64,000 nt of DNA, from contig QJJF01000006.1 of the NCBI GenBank assembly GCA_003202005.1, positions 110,074 to 174,073 on the forward strand, given 5' to 3'. This document shows, piece after piece, positions 53,224 through 60,481 of this stretch. A program made the translations under genes and the position numbers. The notes under the pieces were generated by a model that saw nothing but the letters and a program-made list of their open reading frames with translations, was not told the origin of the DNA and ran no database searches. Source of the stretch: Williamsia faeni. Lineage in GTDB: Bacteria > Actinomycetota > Actinomycetes > Mycobacteriales > Mycobacteriaceae. The first letter of the stretch is position 1, and every line of letters starts with the position of its first letter.

Positions 53224-54060
53224 TCACGGCAACCACCTCCGCGCCGGCAACGTCTCCATCAGGAGCGAAACCGCCTGGGAGATCCGATAGCCGGTACCCG
53301 GCGACAATGTCGACCAGATCTGGCCATCGGGAGACATACTTGGGCCGGCCACAATCCGGCCCCGGGCGGTGTCGTAGACAGCCACCGCACCGGCCGATCG
53401 GCGCATCCGCCCGGCCGCGCACTCGATCGCAACGATTTCCGTGTGCCCACGACAGGTATCGAACGCAACCGCATAGCCGGCGGCGTCGGCGGCCGCAACA
53501 CCCATGGCGTGCAGGGCGTCGGAGTAGTCGGCTGCGGACTGCGCGGAATCCAGCCGTCGCTGCAGTTCATCGGCACTCACACTGACCGGTGAGACCTGCG
53601 CCGCATCGGATGGGTCGAGTAACCGTGCAACCAATTGGCCCACGTCCGCATCAGTGCCGATCGGAATATCCCGGAACAACAGACCCGACTCTGTACTGGA
53701 CGCCAGGACGTGGTGATCACCGCGCCGCGCAAGACATATTCGCCGGATCGAAGTGTCGTGGTGACAACGGATTTCAAGGAGAACGTCGGGTCGGGAGAGG
53801 ATCGCCAACGCCTCGGCCAGTGCCTCGGTGACACTCACCCCGACGACAGGATCGGGGTCGTCGGTCAGCAATCCGGCGGCATACAGGTTCGATGCCGCGA
53901 CCGCCCAGGCCTTCTCACGCTCGTAGACGAACTCGTGCCGCGGCCCGACCGCCAGCACCGACGGCCACGTCTGTAGATCGAGAATCCTTGCCAGATAGTC
54001 GATCTGGTCCTGCGTGAGATCGAACTCGCATGCCACCGGGGTAGCCCACATATCGTTCAC
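53224..54060 (-). CDS. EspG-family type VII secretion chaperone
   Basis: This 278-residue cytoplasmic protein is similar in size and pattern to EspG chaperones, which bind the tip of PE-PPE heterodimers and keep them soluble until export. The sequence opens FDLTQDQIDYLARILDLQTWPSVLAVGPRH and has alternating strands and helices (LEIRCHHDTSIRRICLARRGDHHVLAS), as in the quasi-twofold EspG fold. It ends with an LPARRWLP-like basic tail. Its GTG start overlaps the PPE-like gene stop by four bases, and PE-like and PPE-like genes lie immediately upstream. The order PE-PPE-EspG is the known module of ESX loci. Specificity is expected to be for the adjacent PPE-like protein. Confidence 0.85.
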   Translation of the reverse strand: MNDMWATPVACEFDLTQDQIDYLARILDLQTWPSVLAVGPRHEFVYEREKAWAVAASNLYAAGLLTDDPDPVVGVSVTEALAEALAILSRPDVLLEIRCHHDTSIRRICLARRGDHHVLASSTESGLLFRDIPIGTDADVGQLVARLLDPSDAAQVSPVSVSADELQRRLDSAQSAADYSDALHAMGVAAADAAGYAVAFDTCRGHTEIVAIECAAGRMRRSAGAVAVYDTARGRIVAGPSMSPDGQIWSTLSPGTGYRISQAVSLLMETLPARRWLP

Positions 54061-55094
54061 CTGTCCTGGTCCGTCGCGCCGAGTACGGCCGGCACCGATG
54101 TGGCGGACGGTAGATCGAGGATTCCGCTCCGATAACGCGGATCCGGATGGTCACCGAGATCGATCGCGACTGCGATCGGCGCATGGCGGGAGCTGCCGTC
54201 GTCGGCTGCCCCCGAGCGGGCGGTCGGATCGATACCGGCCCCGACCTGCACGGGACCTCGCCGAGCGACGGTATCCCCGCCCTGACCGGGAGCACCCATC
54301 ATGGGTGCCATCGGGGTCGCGGGCACCGCCGGCCGCGGATTGGTCGACGCCGGCGCCGGTTGCGTCGTCGCGGGCGTGGCCGACGATCCCGCCAGAATCG
54401 TTGTGGCATAGCGGGTTTGTCGGCGAGGTGCGGACACCGGCGCGTATCCGCCCGCACCACCGGGCACCGGGCCCACCGTTGGCTCCGGTCGGGTGGGCAC
54501 TGCCCGGGTGGCGTCGCGAATCGCCTGCTCGGCCGCGAGCGCCCCAGGCGACACGATCTCGGCCGGATGCGGTACCGCCCAGGCCCGCGCCACGGGTTCA
54601 GTGGCCGCCTCGTAGGTCTCCATAACCCGTGCGGCACGGTGCTTCTGGTCTAGTGCCGCGCGCTCGGCATCGGCGGCCACACCACCGATGGGCGCACCGG
54701 TTGCGGCGCCGACCGTGATGGCCATGCGGTGGATGTCTTCTGTGATCTGCAGTTCAGGCAGTCCCGGCATGCTGATCCGCGCCACCGTGGTCGCGGCCGC
54801 TTGCGCACCGGCCCGCCCCGCACTGTCGGCTGCGGCTGCCGCGGCATCGGAAAACCAGCCGGCAAACGAGGCCAGCTTGCCGAAAGCCTCATCAGTCGAA
54901 GCGGACTCCCAGGCGATACCGAGTTTCGCGAGGATCCGAACGTAGTCGACACCGGCGTCCGCAAGCAGGGCCGACAACTGCGCCCAGCCAAGTGCGGCAG
55001 CAATCAGCGGACCGTCGCCGGCACCGGCACCCAGATCAGTTGCCAACTGCTTGGTAGGTCTGGCGCCCCACACCACGTTCGTGAATCCTGTCAT
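54057..55094 (-). CDS. PPE-like protein with degenerate PPE motif
   Basis: The N-terminal 180 residues follow the PPE domain pattern (VVWGARPTKQLATDLGAGAGDGPLIAAALGWAQLSALLADAG), but the Pro-Pro-Glu signature is replaced by Pro-Thr-Lys. Helices predicted to pair with a PE partner and to expose an EspG-binding tip follow. Residues 190-345 are Pro/Ala/Gly-rich and disordered, unlike the large C-terminal domains of mycobacterial PPE proteins. Gene order PE-like, PPE-like, EspG-like with overlaps of a few bases supports the family call. In M. tuberculosis such proteins are exported to the cell surface. Whether the altered motif still binds its PE partner is unknown. Confidence 0.8.
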   Translation of the reverse strand: MTGFTNVVWGARPTKQLATDLGAGAGDGPLIAAALGWAQLSALLADAGVDYVRILAKLGIAWESASTDEAFGKLASFAGWFSDAAAAAADSAGRAGAQAAATTVARISMPGLPELQITEDIHRMAITVGAATGAPIGGVAADAERAALDQKHRAARVMETYEAATEPVARAWAVPHPAEIVSPGALAAEQAIRDATRAVPTRPEPTVGPVPGGAGGYAPVSAPRRQTRYATTILAGSSATPATTQPAPASTNPRPAVPATPMAPMMGAPGQGGDTVARRGPVQVGAGIDPTARSGAADDGSSRHAPIAVAIDLGDHPDPRYRSGILDLPSATSVPAVLGATDQDR

Positions 55095-55108
55095 GATCGT
55101 CTCCGGGC

Positions 55109-55414
55109 TCAGAGCCGGAATGTCCCCTCGATGTCGGCCTCGACCGCGCCGAACTCACGCGCTTGCGCGCGCAGTACCGCAGCAATCTTCCGCAGTTCGT
55201 GCACGCCGGCGGCCGCGCTGTCGGTGAACGTCTCGGCGACGCCTCCAAAAGTGGCGGCGGCGGTGGTCGACACCTCATCGCGTCCAGCCGCCTGCACGAC
55301 CAGCGACGGTCGGTGCAGAGCCACACCCTGTTCGAGCTCGTCGGCAAGCCGGTCGAGATCACTTGCCGCTCGCAACAATTCGCCCGAGTCGACGTTCAAC
55401 TCACCTGTGGACAT
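55109..55414 (-). CDS. PE-like protein
   Basis: This 101-residue protein is predicted to form a helical hairpin. Its pattern ELLRAASDLDRLADELEQG...VQAAGRDEVSTTAAATFGGVAETF matches the PE domain (compare the AADEVSALTAAQFA segment of mycobacterial PE proteins), though the Pro-Glu near the N-terminus is absent. The C-terminal FGAVE could stand for the YxxxD/E secretion signal with Phe in place of Tyr. The ATG giving MSTGELNVDS is preceded by GGGGGA. It lies 14 bases before the PPE-like gene, as PE genes usually do. The call rests on pattern and gene order. Confidence 0.75.
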   Translation of the reverse strand: MSTGELNVDSGELLRAASDLDRLADELEQGVALHRPSLVVQAAGRDEVSTTAAATFGGVAETFTDSAAAGVHELRKIAAVLRAQAREFGAVEADIEGTFRL

Positions 55415-55433
55415 CGATTCCCCCATGTTCGTG

Positions 55434-56777
55434 TCAGGCTTCTTGGTTCTGGTCGGTCTGATTGCGGGCCGTTGGCCCCAATCGCAGACGAATGTCCGGT
55501 GTCGGTGTCGGTTCCAGTGCCTGGGGTTCACCGAGGACCGCCGGAGCGACCGCAGGCATCTCGCCGATGATCCTGGTGCCGTTGAGTTCGGTGACGAGAT
55601 AATCCGCTGCTTCGTGCTGATCATCAGACGCGCCGGCACCCCGTCCGGCTCCCATCCCACCACCACCCATCGGTGTCATCGGTCCGGTCAGTCCGGCGGG
55701 GACCACGGCGTTCTGGTTCCTGTTTGCCGTCCCACCTCCGGATTCCGGGGCAGATCCGCCGAGCAGCCCGGGGGTTGTTCGCGCACTCAGCGGACTGGGC
55801 CCGGAACCGCCACCGCCCCCACCACTGCCTCCGCCCCCACGGCCGGCGGACATCGCACCACCGAATGCTGCCGGAACGGTCTTGGTGCCGGCATCGATGG
55901 TCTCGCTGTCGTACGCCGACTTCAGTTGGGCCTGATGCGATTTCATCAGATCGGTCGCGGCCTTCGACGACATCGTGCCGAGTTGTCCCACACCGGTCAG
56001 CATCGGTTTTCCCACCGAGTCGAGCACCGTACTGGCAATCGAGAACGGCGATGCTCCCGCTGCGGGCGCCCCGGTCACCGGCACCGGTTGGCCCGTCGCA
56101 ACCATGTGTGTCGTCGGTGCCAGCAATTGGGCTCGGGTGGAGGCAACCACCGCGGTCGCCTCGGCCAGGCCGTCGGCGGCCGCGGCGAGAGCGATCGCCT
56201 GTCCGGGAGGGGTCACCAGGATCGGCGCCGAAGCGCTGATGATGGCAACCGTTTTCGCGATGATCCCCTGAACCAGCCCGAGGCCGACACCCACGATCGC
56301 GGCGGCTCCCTGGGTGTCGGCCGACATGGTTGTGCCCTGCGTCGACAACGCGGCTGTATCGGCGCCCGCCTGAACACCTTTGGCGGTGGCGGCGGTGGCG
56401 GACTGCCCCGTCCACACCTGATCGAGGACCTTCAGCGCACCGGAACCCATTGACATCGACATGTCCAGGATCTGCGAGAGCGCCTCGAAGATGGCAGTGG
56501 GGTCGAAGTCGCCGGCACCGAGGTTGCCCGTCCCGAAGCCGCCCACCAGATCCGTCAGCGGTTTGAGCAGGAGATCGAGATCGAGCGGCGGCAGCGGCGG
56601 CAGATCTGGCAACGGAGGCAGCCCAGGTAGCTCGGGGAGGCCCGGTAGGCCAAGGTCTTTCAGGACCTGACTGACCGGGGTGTCGAGGATCGGCCCGAGT
56701 GGGCTCGAATCGATCAGTTGCCGGATGGTCGGATCAAGCGGTGGTGCCGCGGAAATCGGCATCGTCGGTAGGCTCAC
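55434..56777 (-). CDS. Large Pro/Gly-rich ESX-associated protein with internal WxG segment
   Basis: This 447-residue protein lacks a signal peptide. Residues 40-70 are a Pro-Leu repeat (LPGLPELPGLPPLPDLPPLP). Residues 95-230 are helical and include [31 protein letters not shown], a WxG turn flanked by helices, and the hydrophobic stretch AAAIVGVGLGLVQGIIAKTVAIISASAP. Residues 300-400 are Gly-rich (AGRGGGGSGGGGGGSG). The composition resembles EspB/EspE-type secreted proteins of ESX-1 loci. It lies 19 bases before the PE-like gene and 12 bases after the EspC-like gene. I cannot assign a specific function; a secreted or envelope-associated component is likely. Confidence 0.7.
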   Translation of the reverse strand: MSLPTMPISAAPPLDPTIRQLIDSSPLGPILDTPVSQVLKDLGLPGLPELPGLPPLPDLPPLPPLDLDLLLKPLTDLVGGFGTGNLGAGDFDPTAIFEALSQILDMSMSMGSGALKVLDQVWTGQSATAATAKGVQAGADTAALSTQGTTMSADTQGAAAIVGVGLGLVQGIIAKTVAIISASAPILVTPPGQAIALAAAADGLAEATAVVASTRAQLLAPTTHMVATGQPVPVTGAPAAGASPFSIASTVLDSVGKPMLTGVGQLGTMSSKAATDLMKSHQAQLKSAYDSETIDAGTKTVPAAFGGAMSAGRGGGGSGGGGGGSGPSPLSARTTPGLLGGSAPESGGGTANRNQNAVVPAGLTGPMTPMGGGGMGAGRGAGASDDQHEAADYLVTELNGTRIIGEMPAVAPAVLGEPQALEPTPTPDIRLRLGPTARNQTDQNQEA

Positions 56778-56789
56778 GTGCGCCCAGGC

Positions 56790-57107
56790 CTACAGTGCTG
56801 CCTGTACGGCGGCAAAACCTCGACCGCTGCCGTCATCGGCCTCGGTGATCTGCGCCGCCGTGGCGATCGCGGCTGCTGCCGAACCCGCGTGGACCGCGGC
56901 CAGTTGGCCGACACCCAGCAGATGGCTGGCTTGCGCCTGCGCGAACGCCAGCAGGAACTCCTGCCCGATCAATCCGAAAACCGGCACCATCTGCGCGATG
57001 TTCGCAGCTGCGTTGATCGAACCCGCGCCGGCTACGGCTGCCGACATCAGCGCAGCCGTGTCCGCGTACGCCTCAATTGCCGCCGGTACCGCTGTGACCT
57101 CAGACAT
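56790..57107 (-). CDS. EspC-like type VII secretion target
   Basis: This 105-residue alanine-rich helical protein begins MSEVTAVPAAIEAYADTAAL, a start similar to EspC/T7SS-target family members (short hydrophobic strand, then helix). Two or three helices cover the rest (NAAANIAQMVPVFGLIGQEFLLAFAQAQASHLLGVGQLAAVHAG). No WxG turn and no Tyr-based signal is visible. The ATG directly follows GGGGGACAG. It is encoded 12 bases before the Pro/Gly-rich protein, so an EspC/EspE-type partnership with that product is plausible. The assignment is tentative. Confidence 0.65.
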   Translation of the reverse strand: MSEVTAVPAAIEAYADTAALMSAAVAGAGSINAAANIAQMVPVFGLIGQEFLLAFAQAQASHLLGVGQLAAVHAGSAAAAIATAAQITEADDGSGRGFAAVQAAL

Positions 57108-57201
57108 CTGTCCCCCGTTTGCTCGAAAAACCGGTGTGTACTGCCCCAAAACCTTTGGTTGCCTCGCAACCACTCCCACCCACAGTTCAGCGATAGGACG
57201 C

Positions 57202-57570
57202 CTACTGAGCCGAGCCGGTTCCCTCCCACGTCTGCGGACCGGTCGACATCGAAGCCGGCCGACTGTTCACCAGGTCGGCAAATGATTCGTTGAACTCCTC
57301 GAGAATCTCGGCCCGTCGCGCAAAAGCCCGCCCGGCCGCAACCCCGGCGGTCGAGACGATCAGGTCGCCGAGCGGCCCCGCACCGAGTTGCGGCGCGGAG
57401 GGCGCGAACCACAATCCGGTCAACTCACCGATTCCGTTGACCTCGGCAGTGACATGGTCTCCGGGCGAGGTCTCCCGTGCCGCGATCGCGGTCAGCCGCT
57501 CATTGACCTCATGCAATCGATCGAGTTGTGCCCGCGCCCTTGCCTCGAGTTCATCCATCGCCGAACTCAT
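57202..57570 (-). CDS. YbaB/EbfC-fold protein (EspL-like)
   Basis: This 122-residue protein has the YbaB topology: an N-terminal helix (MDELEARARAQLDRLHEVNERLTAI), three strands (VTAEVNGIGELTGLWFAP), then a C-terminal helix (DLIVSTAGVAAGRAFARRAEILEEFNESF). In ESX-1 loci EspL has this fold and stabilises EspE/EspF/EspH substrates. The ATG overlaps the stop of the preceding gene by four bases (ATGA), consistent with a complex between the two products. It is the second gene of the leftward operon. Confidence 0.78.
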   Translation of the reverse strand: MSSAMDELEARARAQLDRLHEVNERLTAIAARETSPGDHVTAEVNGIGELTGLWFAPSAPQLGAGPLGDLIVSTAGVAAGRAFARRAEILEEFNESFADLVNSRPASMSTGPQTWEGTGSAQ

Positions 57571-57878
57571 ACCGACCTCATCCAGCTACCCGGCGCGCCC
57601 GCCGAGGAGTCGTCCTCGTATTCGGCCCTGGCGAGATCGTCGGGCCGGGGAAGGTTCATCCGGTCGATGATGTCGGCGCCGACCCCGGCGGCACGCAACT
57701 CCTCACGGCGTGCGACCCCGGCGCGCATCGCGGCCTGCCGGCACAGCCGCAGCACTTCGCCGGCGAGTATCGCCGGATCCTTGTGTAATTCGGCAGGTTC
57801 GATCCGTACCGATGTCGGCAGACCCTGTTCTGTCGTGACGACAGACAGGCCCCCCGTCCGCGATGTAGCGGCAGCCAT
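57567..57878 (-). CDS. Small ESX-associated protein, EspH-like
   Basis: This 103-residue protein is the first gene of the leftward ESX operon. Its first half (LSVVTTEQGLPTSVRIEPAEL) forms a beta-hairpin, and its second half (AILAGEVLRLCRQAAMRAGVARREELRAAG) a helix. It ends in a Pro-containing tail with DDLARAEYEDD. The hairpin-helix resembles the C-terminal part of YbaB-like and EspH (DUF2694) proteins that pair with EspL. It overlaps the YbaB-fold gene by four bases. The family assignment rests on pattern and context and is uncertain. Confidence 0.6.
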   Translation of the reverse strand: MAAATSRTGGLSVVTTEQGLPTSVRIEPAELHKDPAILAGEVLRLCRQAAMRAGVARREELRAAGVGADIIDRMNLPRPDDLARAEYEDDSSAGAPGSWMRSV

Positions 57879-58114
57879 AGTTCCCCCTCAAGAACTCCCC
57901 TGGCGACAGATAGTACCCACATCGATTCGAAAAGCGGTGTTCGGCACAGACTCGAGCTGCAATTCACCCGACCACGGGTCGTCGCCGTGGTCTATCATCG
58001 CCGTTATCCAGGGGTGGCGGGGGGATTCGACATGCGGGAACACCTGGGTTGATCCACCGTCGCCAAGACTTGAATCAATGTGCAAGACGAAGTGCAACAA
58101 CGGGGGGCTGTTCT
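57879..58114. promoter_or_regulatory. Divergent promoter region of the ESX-associated island
   Basis: These 236 non-coding bases separate the leftward and rightward operons. They contain a perfect 8-bp inverted repeat GACCACGG/CCGTGGTC (57970-57977 and 57985-57992, seven-base spacer). It is followed directly by TATCAT, a possible -10 element for the rightward operon. One operator here could control both operons. GGGGGG before the GTG of the EspI-like gene is its ribosome site. Confidence 0.5.
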
Positions 58115-59530
58115 GTGAGCTACAACAATGCCGATGTGCCGGCGGCACCGCCGTGGCTTCAGACCGCGGCCGACATCGACGTAGCGGCGTTCGAGCGCGC
58201 CCACCAGTCATCACCGGCGCCTGAGGTTCCCGCAACTCCGCCCGCACCCGAGCTCGCCGCTGTGCCCGAAGTGGTCAGGGCACCTGAGCCGCCGTCCGCT
58301 CCCCCGCTCCCACCGCCCACCGAGCAGTTCCGGCAGCCGGCGGCCAACGTTTTCGCGCCTCCGCCGCCGCCGCAAACACCGGCAGCCCCGGGTTACCCGG
58401 CCGACCCGAATCATTACGGCAACCACAACCCGTACGCCGAAAGCCCAGCAGCCCAAGGTAATCCGGGCACCGTATTTCCACCTCAGGGAAATCCGGCACC
58501 GGGCAATCCACCTCCGGGATTCTTTCCCGGACAACCGATGCACCCCCATCAGCACTACGCGCCCGGGCAACCACAGGCGCCTGCACCGACAAGCCTCGAT
58601 GAGGTGGCATTGCTCCGCAAGGCCCGTCGGGCCCCGGCCAGCGGATGGCGCCGGACCGTGCACAAACTGTCAGCCGGAACAATCAATCCCGGCGAGTCAC
58701 CGGACGATCTGGTCTACAAGCAACTACTCGAACGGGTGAATCAACCGGTCCGCGGCGACTACCGGATCGCGGTTCTATCGCTCAAGGGCGGCGTCGGAAA
58801 GACCACGACCACAGTTGGTTTGGGCTCCACATTCGCATCGTTGCGCGGTGATCGGGTCATCGCGGTCGACGCGAATCCCGATCTGGGCACCCTCGCCCAG
58901 CGCATCCCGCAACAGACCCGATCCACCGTTCGCGACCTGCTCGCCGACGAGTCGATCTACCGCTATTCCGATGTCCGCGCACACACCTCCCAGGCGCCGA
59001 GCCGACTGGAAATACTTGCATCCGAACGTGATCCGGCCAAAGCCGAGGCGTTCAGCGAAGCCGACTACCGCGGTGTGATGACGGTTCTGCAGCGCTTCTA
59101 CAACATCATCATCACCGATTGCGGTACCGGACTGAGCCATTCGGCCATGAACGGCGTGCTCGACATGGCCAACGCGCTGATCCTGGTGACGTCCCCCGCG
59201 ATCGACGGGGCCCGCAGCGCCGGAGCAACTCTCGATTGGCTGCAGGCACACGGATTCGGGCATCTGGTTTCCGGAGCCGTTGTGGTTCTCAGTTCGTCGC
59301 GGCCCGGCGCATCGACCATCGACACCGATCAGCTCAGTGCACACTTCCTGACCAGGTGCCGTGCCGTGCAACAGATTCCCTTCGACGATCATCTCGCCGA
59401 AGGTGCCGAGGTCGACCTCGATCTCCTCACCAAGAGCACCCGCCGCGCCCTCGTCGAGATGGCTGCCACCGTGGCCGACGACTTCCCGGCCACCACGATG
59501 CGTCGAGGCGACCCGTACTACACATCCTGA
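58115..59530 (+). CDS. EspI-like MinD/ParA-type ATPase with Pro-rich N-terminus
   Basis: This 471-residue protein has a disordered Pro/Ala-rich prefix (residues 1-165, including QTPAAPGYPADPN and similar). A basic linker (RKARRAPASGWRRTVHKLSAG) leads into a SIMIBI-class ATPase domain. Walker A is LSLKGGVGKTTTT near residue 226, and an aspartate-rich VIAVDANPDLGTLAQR and TDCGTGLSHSAMNG follow. EspI of ESX-1 and its relatives in other ESX loci have this layout; EspI is linked to regulation of secretion by ATP levels. The GTG start at VSYNNADVPAAPPWL has a GGGGGG run upstream. It heads the rightward operon. Confidence 0.88.
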   Translation: MSYNNADVPAAPPWLQTAADIDVAAFERAHQSSPAPEVPATPPAPELAAVPEVVRAPEPPSAPPLPPPTEQFRQPAANVFAPPPPPQTPAAPGYPADPNHYGNHNPYAESPAAQGNPGTVFPPQGNPAPGNPPPGFFPGQPMHPHQHYAPGQPQAPAPTSLDEVALLRKARRAPASGWRRTVHKLSAGTINPGESPDDLVYKQLLERVNQPVRGDYRIAVLSLKGGVGKTTTTVGLGSTFASLRGDRVIAVDANPDLGTLAQRIPQQTRSTVRDLLADESIYRYSDVRAHTSQAPSRLEILASERDPAKAEAFSEADYRGVMTVLQRFYNIIITDCGTGLSHSAMNGVLDMANALILVTSPAIDGARSAGATLDWLQAHGFGHLVSGAVVVLSSSRPGASTIDTDQLSAHFLTRCRAVQQIPFDDHLAEGAEVDLDLLTKSTRRALVEMAATVADDFPATTMRRGDPYYTS

Positions 59531-59557
59531 TCACCGGACCCACCAAACAAGGACACC

Positions 59558-60067
59558 GTGACCTATCCCGACCCGTACAACAGTCCGCAACAACCGGATT
59601 GGCGCAACTCTGCGCAGGCTTTTCCAGAGCTTCCCGCGACGCCGGGTTACCCGGACCCCAATGTGCCACCAGGGGCCGCATATCCACCCGCTGCCGCATA
59701 TCCGGTCATGCCTTACGGCCAACCGGTATACGGCGCACCGGTCTACGGTGTACCCGGCTTCGGTTTTGATCCGGCAGCGCCCTACGGTCGCGACCCGTAC
59801 AGCGGAGAACCACTGTCGGACAAGTCGAAGATCTCTGCCGGCATGCTGCAACTTTTCCTCGGTGGATTCGGCGCGGGCCGCTTCTACCTCGGACACAACG
59901 GAATTGCGATTGCACAGCTGATCACGCTAATCCTCGGATGGTTGCTGGCGATCATCGTGATCGGCTATCTCGTTCTACTCGGACTGAGCATCTGGGTGTT
60001 CATCGACGCGATCATGATGTTCACCGGCGGTGTCCGGGACTCACGGGGATACAAACTCAGGAATTGA
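59558..60067 (+). CDS. TM2-domain membrane protein
   Basis: This 169-residue protein has a Pro/Tyr-rich N-terminus (residues 1-90, YPDPYNSPQQPDW and PVYGAPVYGVPGFG). A TM2 domain follows: a first helix SAGMLQLFLGGFGAGRFYLGHNGIAIAQLI, a tight turn, and a second helix (IIVIGYLVLLGLSIWVFIDAIMMF). TM2 proteins of actinobacteria often accompany ESX or cell-envelope genes, but no activity is proven. The GTG start lies 27 bases after the EspI-like stop. Its presence inside the rightward operon suggests a membrane-bound role in this island. The Tyr-rich prefix recalls that of the EspI-like neighbour. Confidence 0.85.
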   Translation: MTYPDPYNSPQQPDWRNSAQAFPELPATPGYPDPNVPPGAAYPPAAAYPVMPYGQPVYGAPVYGVPGFGFDPAAPYGRDPYSGEPLSDKSKISAGMLQLFLGGFGAGRFYLGHNGIAIAQLITLILGWLLAIIVIGYLVLLGLSIWVFIDAIMMFTGGVRDSRGYKLRN

Positions 60068-60133
60068 CCTGACCGGCAGCACCGGCAATCAGTCGCCGTG
60101 GGGCGGACGACTCGAACGAACTACAGTGGACGC

Positions 60134-60475
60134 TTGACCACTTTCGGAATGGAACCCGACGATGTCGCGGGCGCGGCCACACAGGTCTCGGGAACTGCCG
60201 ACCGCATCAGCGCAGGACATTTCGAGTATCAATTCAGCACTCTGAGTGGCGCGTTCACCGGGGCGACCAACCCGATGACGGATGTCGCGGCAGGCGGTGA
60301 CAACCGAGTACAACAGTCGATCACCAATACCGCAGGAGCCGTCACCGCATTCTCCGAACTTGTCATCAGTGCGAAAGGCACGTCCGAAGGACTGGACGAC
60401 GACAACGCCGCATACATCCGGAACGCGACGCCCTACCCGTCAGTTCTTCCCGTCGATCCAGACAATGAGCACTGA
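60134..60475 (+). CDS. Small helical T7SS-associated protein (possible effector partner)
   Basis: This 113-residue protein starts at a TTG giving LTTFGMEPDDVAGAATQVSG. The TTFG-x-EP start resembles EspC-like secreted partners. A long helix, a Gly/Ala-rich middle (GAFTGATNPMTDVAAGGDNR) and a second helix (AGAVTAFSELVISAKGTSEGLDDDNAAY) follow. There is no WxG turn. An ATG five codons downstream is an alternative start. It lies six bases before the 803-residue WXG-module gene, the position taken by the small helical targeting partners of LXG toxins in Firmicutes. A chaperone or co-secretion role for the next gene product is therefore proposed. Direct family assignment by eye is weak. Confidence 0.65.
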   Translation: MTTFGMEPDDVAGAATQVSGTADRISAGHFEYQFSTLSGAFTGATNPMTDVAAGGDNRVQQSITNTAGAVTAFSELVISAKGTSEGLDDDNAAYIRNATPYPSVLPVDPDNEH

Positions 60476-60481
60476 CCAACG

